Shown one piece after another: positions 61,551 to 64,000 of a stretch of 64,000 nucleotides of DNA (position 1 is its first letter; every line of letters starts with the position of its first letter). A model generated the notes under the pieces. The model was not told the DNA's origin, did no database searches, and saw only the letters and a list, made by a program, of their open reading frames with translations. Position numbers and translations under genes: made by a program. Source of the stretch: Eublepharis macularius (Eukaryota > Chordata > Lepidosauria > Squamata > Eublepharidae). Where the stretch lies: the NCBI RefSeq assembly GCF_028583425.1, contig NC_072807.1, positions 30,695,001-30,759,000 of the forward strand. The letters run 5' to 3'.

Positions 61551-64000
61551 ATAACAGAAGAATTACAAATTCACTTGACACAAACATATCTTAGCAATGA
61601 ACTCCTCACATAGAAACTTGTATTTGCTTACAGAACTGCATTCCAAAATGCACATCCGTACCTCTTAACATCTCCGGCTTCCTACATGACCATCGCTATA
61701 TTCTTCTCACCCCAGAAGAACGGGGAGGGAGTTAGATCTGAGTTATCCATGTGCTGGGAAGGAAGTTAGAAGTGCAACAAAGGCCATGTTACGCCAAGTA
61801 CTGGCATCTTTGTTAACCTGGCTTAACGATGACTTGCTGTTAAACGGCATCTCGAGACTCCCATTCCATTTGGGCCGCAACTGACTGACACAGCCAAACC
61901 TCTGGAATCAGCGCTAAGAGGTAATGAATGTTAAGCGAGACCAAGAATGCGCCTAGCGTAAGAAGGGGGGGGGAACCCTGCCTCTCTCCTTACAACTGAA
62001 AATGATTTGGGAAGAAGTATCATTCTCAGTGGAGTCTTTACCGCAGGGGTGGGCTTGTGCAGCCTATTTATTTTTTTACTAGAATCTTTGCGGTTTACCA
62101 ATGCGTTTTACATTTCCAAAGCAAGCGTGGAATATTCAGGATTTGTTAACATTAGCTAACAGCAGATACATGTGCTAACTTTCATAAGGAGTACAACAAT
62201 CTCCACCTATTCAACCAGTCTTCACAGGAAGGCCTGTGGCAGGCAGGTGCTGCTGGGGGGGGGGGGGGAATACACCAATACCCAGTCTATTCGCAATTAA
62301 CATTTCACCCAATTCTGCCTAACTGCACCAGACAACTCACAATAATTAACAATGACCACTATCCAGGGTTCACACAGTAACATAAAAGAGGACCTTCTAT
62401 TTCATTTTCCTAGAGTTTCATCCAACAATGCGCACATTTTAGGTCCTGTTGGTGAGTCAAGACTCAGTGTGCAGCTCAAATTCTAAACGTTGTGTTATTC
62501 TGCATATCGTTTAGTGAGCTTCACCCCTAATGAACTGCACGATTATTGTAGAAATTGATGGCTCTACATTGCCAGTCTGCAGACAGCACCCTGGTGAGCT
62601 ATGGAAGCGGGGCACATTTTTTTCTTGGGGTGTACCGATAAAGCAGCTAATGCTTACAGATTTTTTCAAGCAAAATGCTTTACAGGTTATACTAGGAACT
62701 TAATCTTGAAGTTCCCCCTAAATCATATGCACGGGGTGCAGACAGGCACGCAAACCTGTAAGTCCTTTGGTCGATATTAAGGTATGCAATGCAGTAGGGT
62801 TAGTATTGCTACGGCATTCGATCAGATACGTAGGGAGACCCCAGCACATGGAAGAGCAAAGAAGAGATGGGATGCCCTATTGCATGATCCATTTCATATA
62901 AACTGCTTCCAAGAAAGGCTCTGGGGGAATGATCATTTTCAAGATTCAAACACTGAGGAGGTTATCAGATCAGCCATCATTGCGTATATGAATCGTGACA
63001 AATTCACATGCCTTTTAGAAAGCTTGGAATTAGGACTAGAATGGCCGCCATTCTGCGCCATGAAAGCTACACGGCCATTTCTAGAGAGTTGGGGGGGGGG
63101 GGTGGAGTGATCTGTTGTGGCCCTGGGGAACTGAGATTCTCCCTGTACTTCAAGATCCGCATATGCAAAATGGAGGTAACGTGGCTTTATATGAGCAGCT
63201 ACGCTACACTGGCATAGGCTATAAACACAACACTTAAACCGTTACTCAAAATGGACATTCTCTATAGATAACCAATGCTGCATGGCAATCCACAGGCTAT
63301 GTGACATTTAGAAGTCCACACTGGCCACTCCTTAAGAGGCTCAGCCCTATTTGCAAGGAACTGGGAACAAAGACTCAAATTCAAGAGGTTCCGTATGGAA
63401 CGGGGATGCCAGCAGAGCGCATGGGAAACCAGCCCCACGTGCTGCCCACCTCTGCAAAGCTCCCTAACCCCCTAAATCAGGTATAACTGTTCTCATAGAG
63501 CCAATGCCACACCTTAGATCTGAAAAACCCTGATTATTCCTCAAGCAGCAGAGAAGCCGAGCCGAGCAGAAGCACTCATGCGCTCTCCAGTAGACATGGA
63601 TAGATCTTTGGCCACGGAGCAGTTTCCAATACCACAGTTTGTCCTAGGTCAGGCCATCCACTGGTTATTTAAACGCACAAGCTAGGACACAAAATGAGCA
63701 AAAAATTGGTCTCCGGTCTTGGCAACCCAGGGCATTCTTGGATAGCAGCAGCCACGGGCAAGAGGACGCCAGCAAAAGGGCTCCACACCTGGACAGAAAA
63801 GCTTGGAGCGCCTCTCTCAAAAGGTAGGGACGACTCTCCCCGCCAACTCAAGGCTCCAGAATTCCACCCGCCCAGCAGAGAGAGGGGACCACAGAGAACT
63901 TTGCCCCGGCATACTGAGGAGGCACCTTTGCCGCACGGCTGGTCTTCCCAATGGGCTTCACCCACTGCCCAATTCTCTTATTCGGAGACCTTTGGGAGCA

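Noticed and set aside
62784-63110. 108-codon frame with a protein-like composition (RAKKRWDALLHDPFHINC)
   Set aside because: Looks somewhat like a real protein, but I cannot match it to a family or mobile element. It also has a G-run near its end and no splice context.

Overview
The window looks like nuclear DNA of a squamate reptile (lizard or snake). It has intron-rich vertebrate genes set among many interspersed repeats. These include Sauria-type tRNA SINEs whose 3' ends resemble BovB LINE tails, a second tRNA SINE family, a 5S rRNA-derived SINE family, Penelope-like retroelement pieces, L2/CR1-like LINE ends and several MITE families. The species cannot be fixed from the sequence alone.

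Layout, left to right. Positions 1-2108 are the last intron of CPEB1, carrying a broken Penelope-like element. The final CPEB1 coding exon (2109-2219) and its 3'UTR (to about 3.56 kb) follow. A five-exon gene of the CFAP97/Hemingway family (5505-10232, + strand) comes next, with a complete predicted reading frame of about 297 residues. RPS17 (12344-18619, + strand, five exons, 135 residues) has all splice sites in phase, a start codon that is the whole coding part of exon 1, and two paralogous H/ACA-type snoRNA candidates in introns 2 and 3. From 18.7 to about 32 kb is intergenic DNA with repeats and an ~1.1 kb minisatellite built of alternating 61/60-bp units. From about 32 kb to the right edge is RBPMS2 on the - strand: a putative 3'UTR exon, six coding exons (33854-46696), and a long first intron that runs off the window, so exon 1 is not seen.

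The three genes on the left lie head-to-tail on the + strand; RBPMS2 faces them tail-to-tail across the minisatellite. They share no pathway. CPEB1 and RBPMS2 are RNA-binding regulators, RPS17 is a 40S subunit protein and snoRNA host, and the CFAP97-family protein is probably axonemal or ciliary. CPEB1 next to RPS17 matches the human arrangement; the intervening CFAP97-family gene and the proximity of RBPMS2 do not match the human layout as I recall it.

The most interesting points are the snoRNA pair, the hammerhead-ribozyme-like cores that recur in three Penelope-like repeat families, a nearly perfect inverted-repeat insertion with a 14-bp target duplication, the dimeric minisatellite, and the CFAP97-family gene between CPEB1 and RPS17. 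All assignments are by reading the sequence; no alignment or folding program was run.
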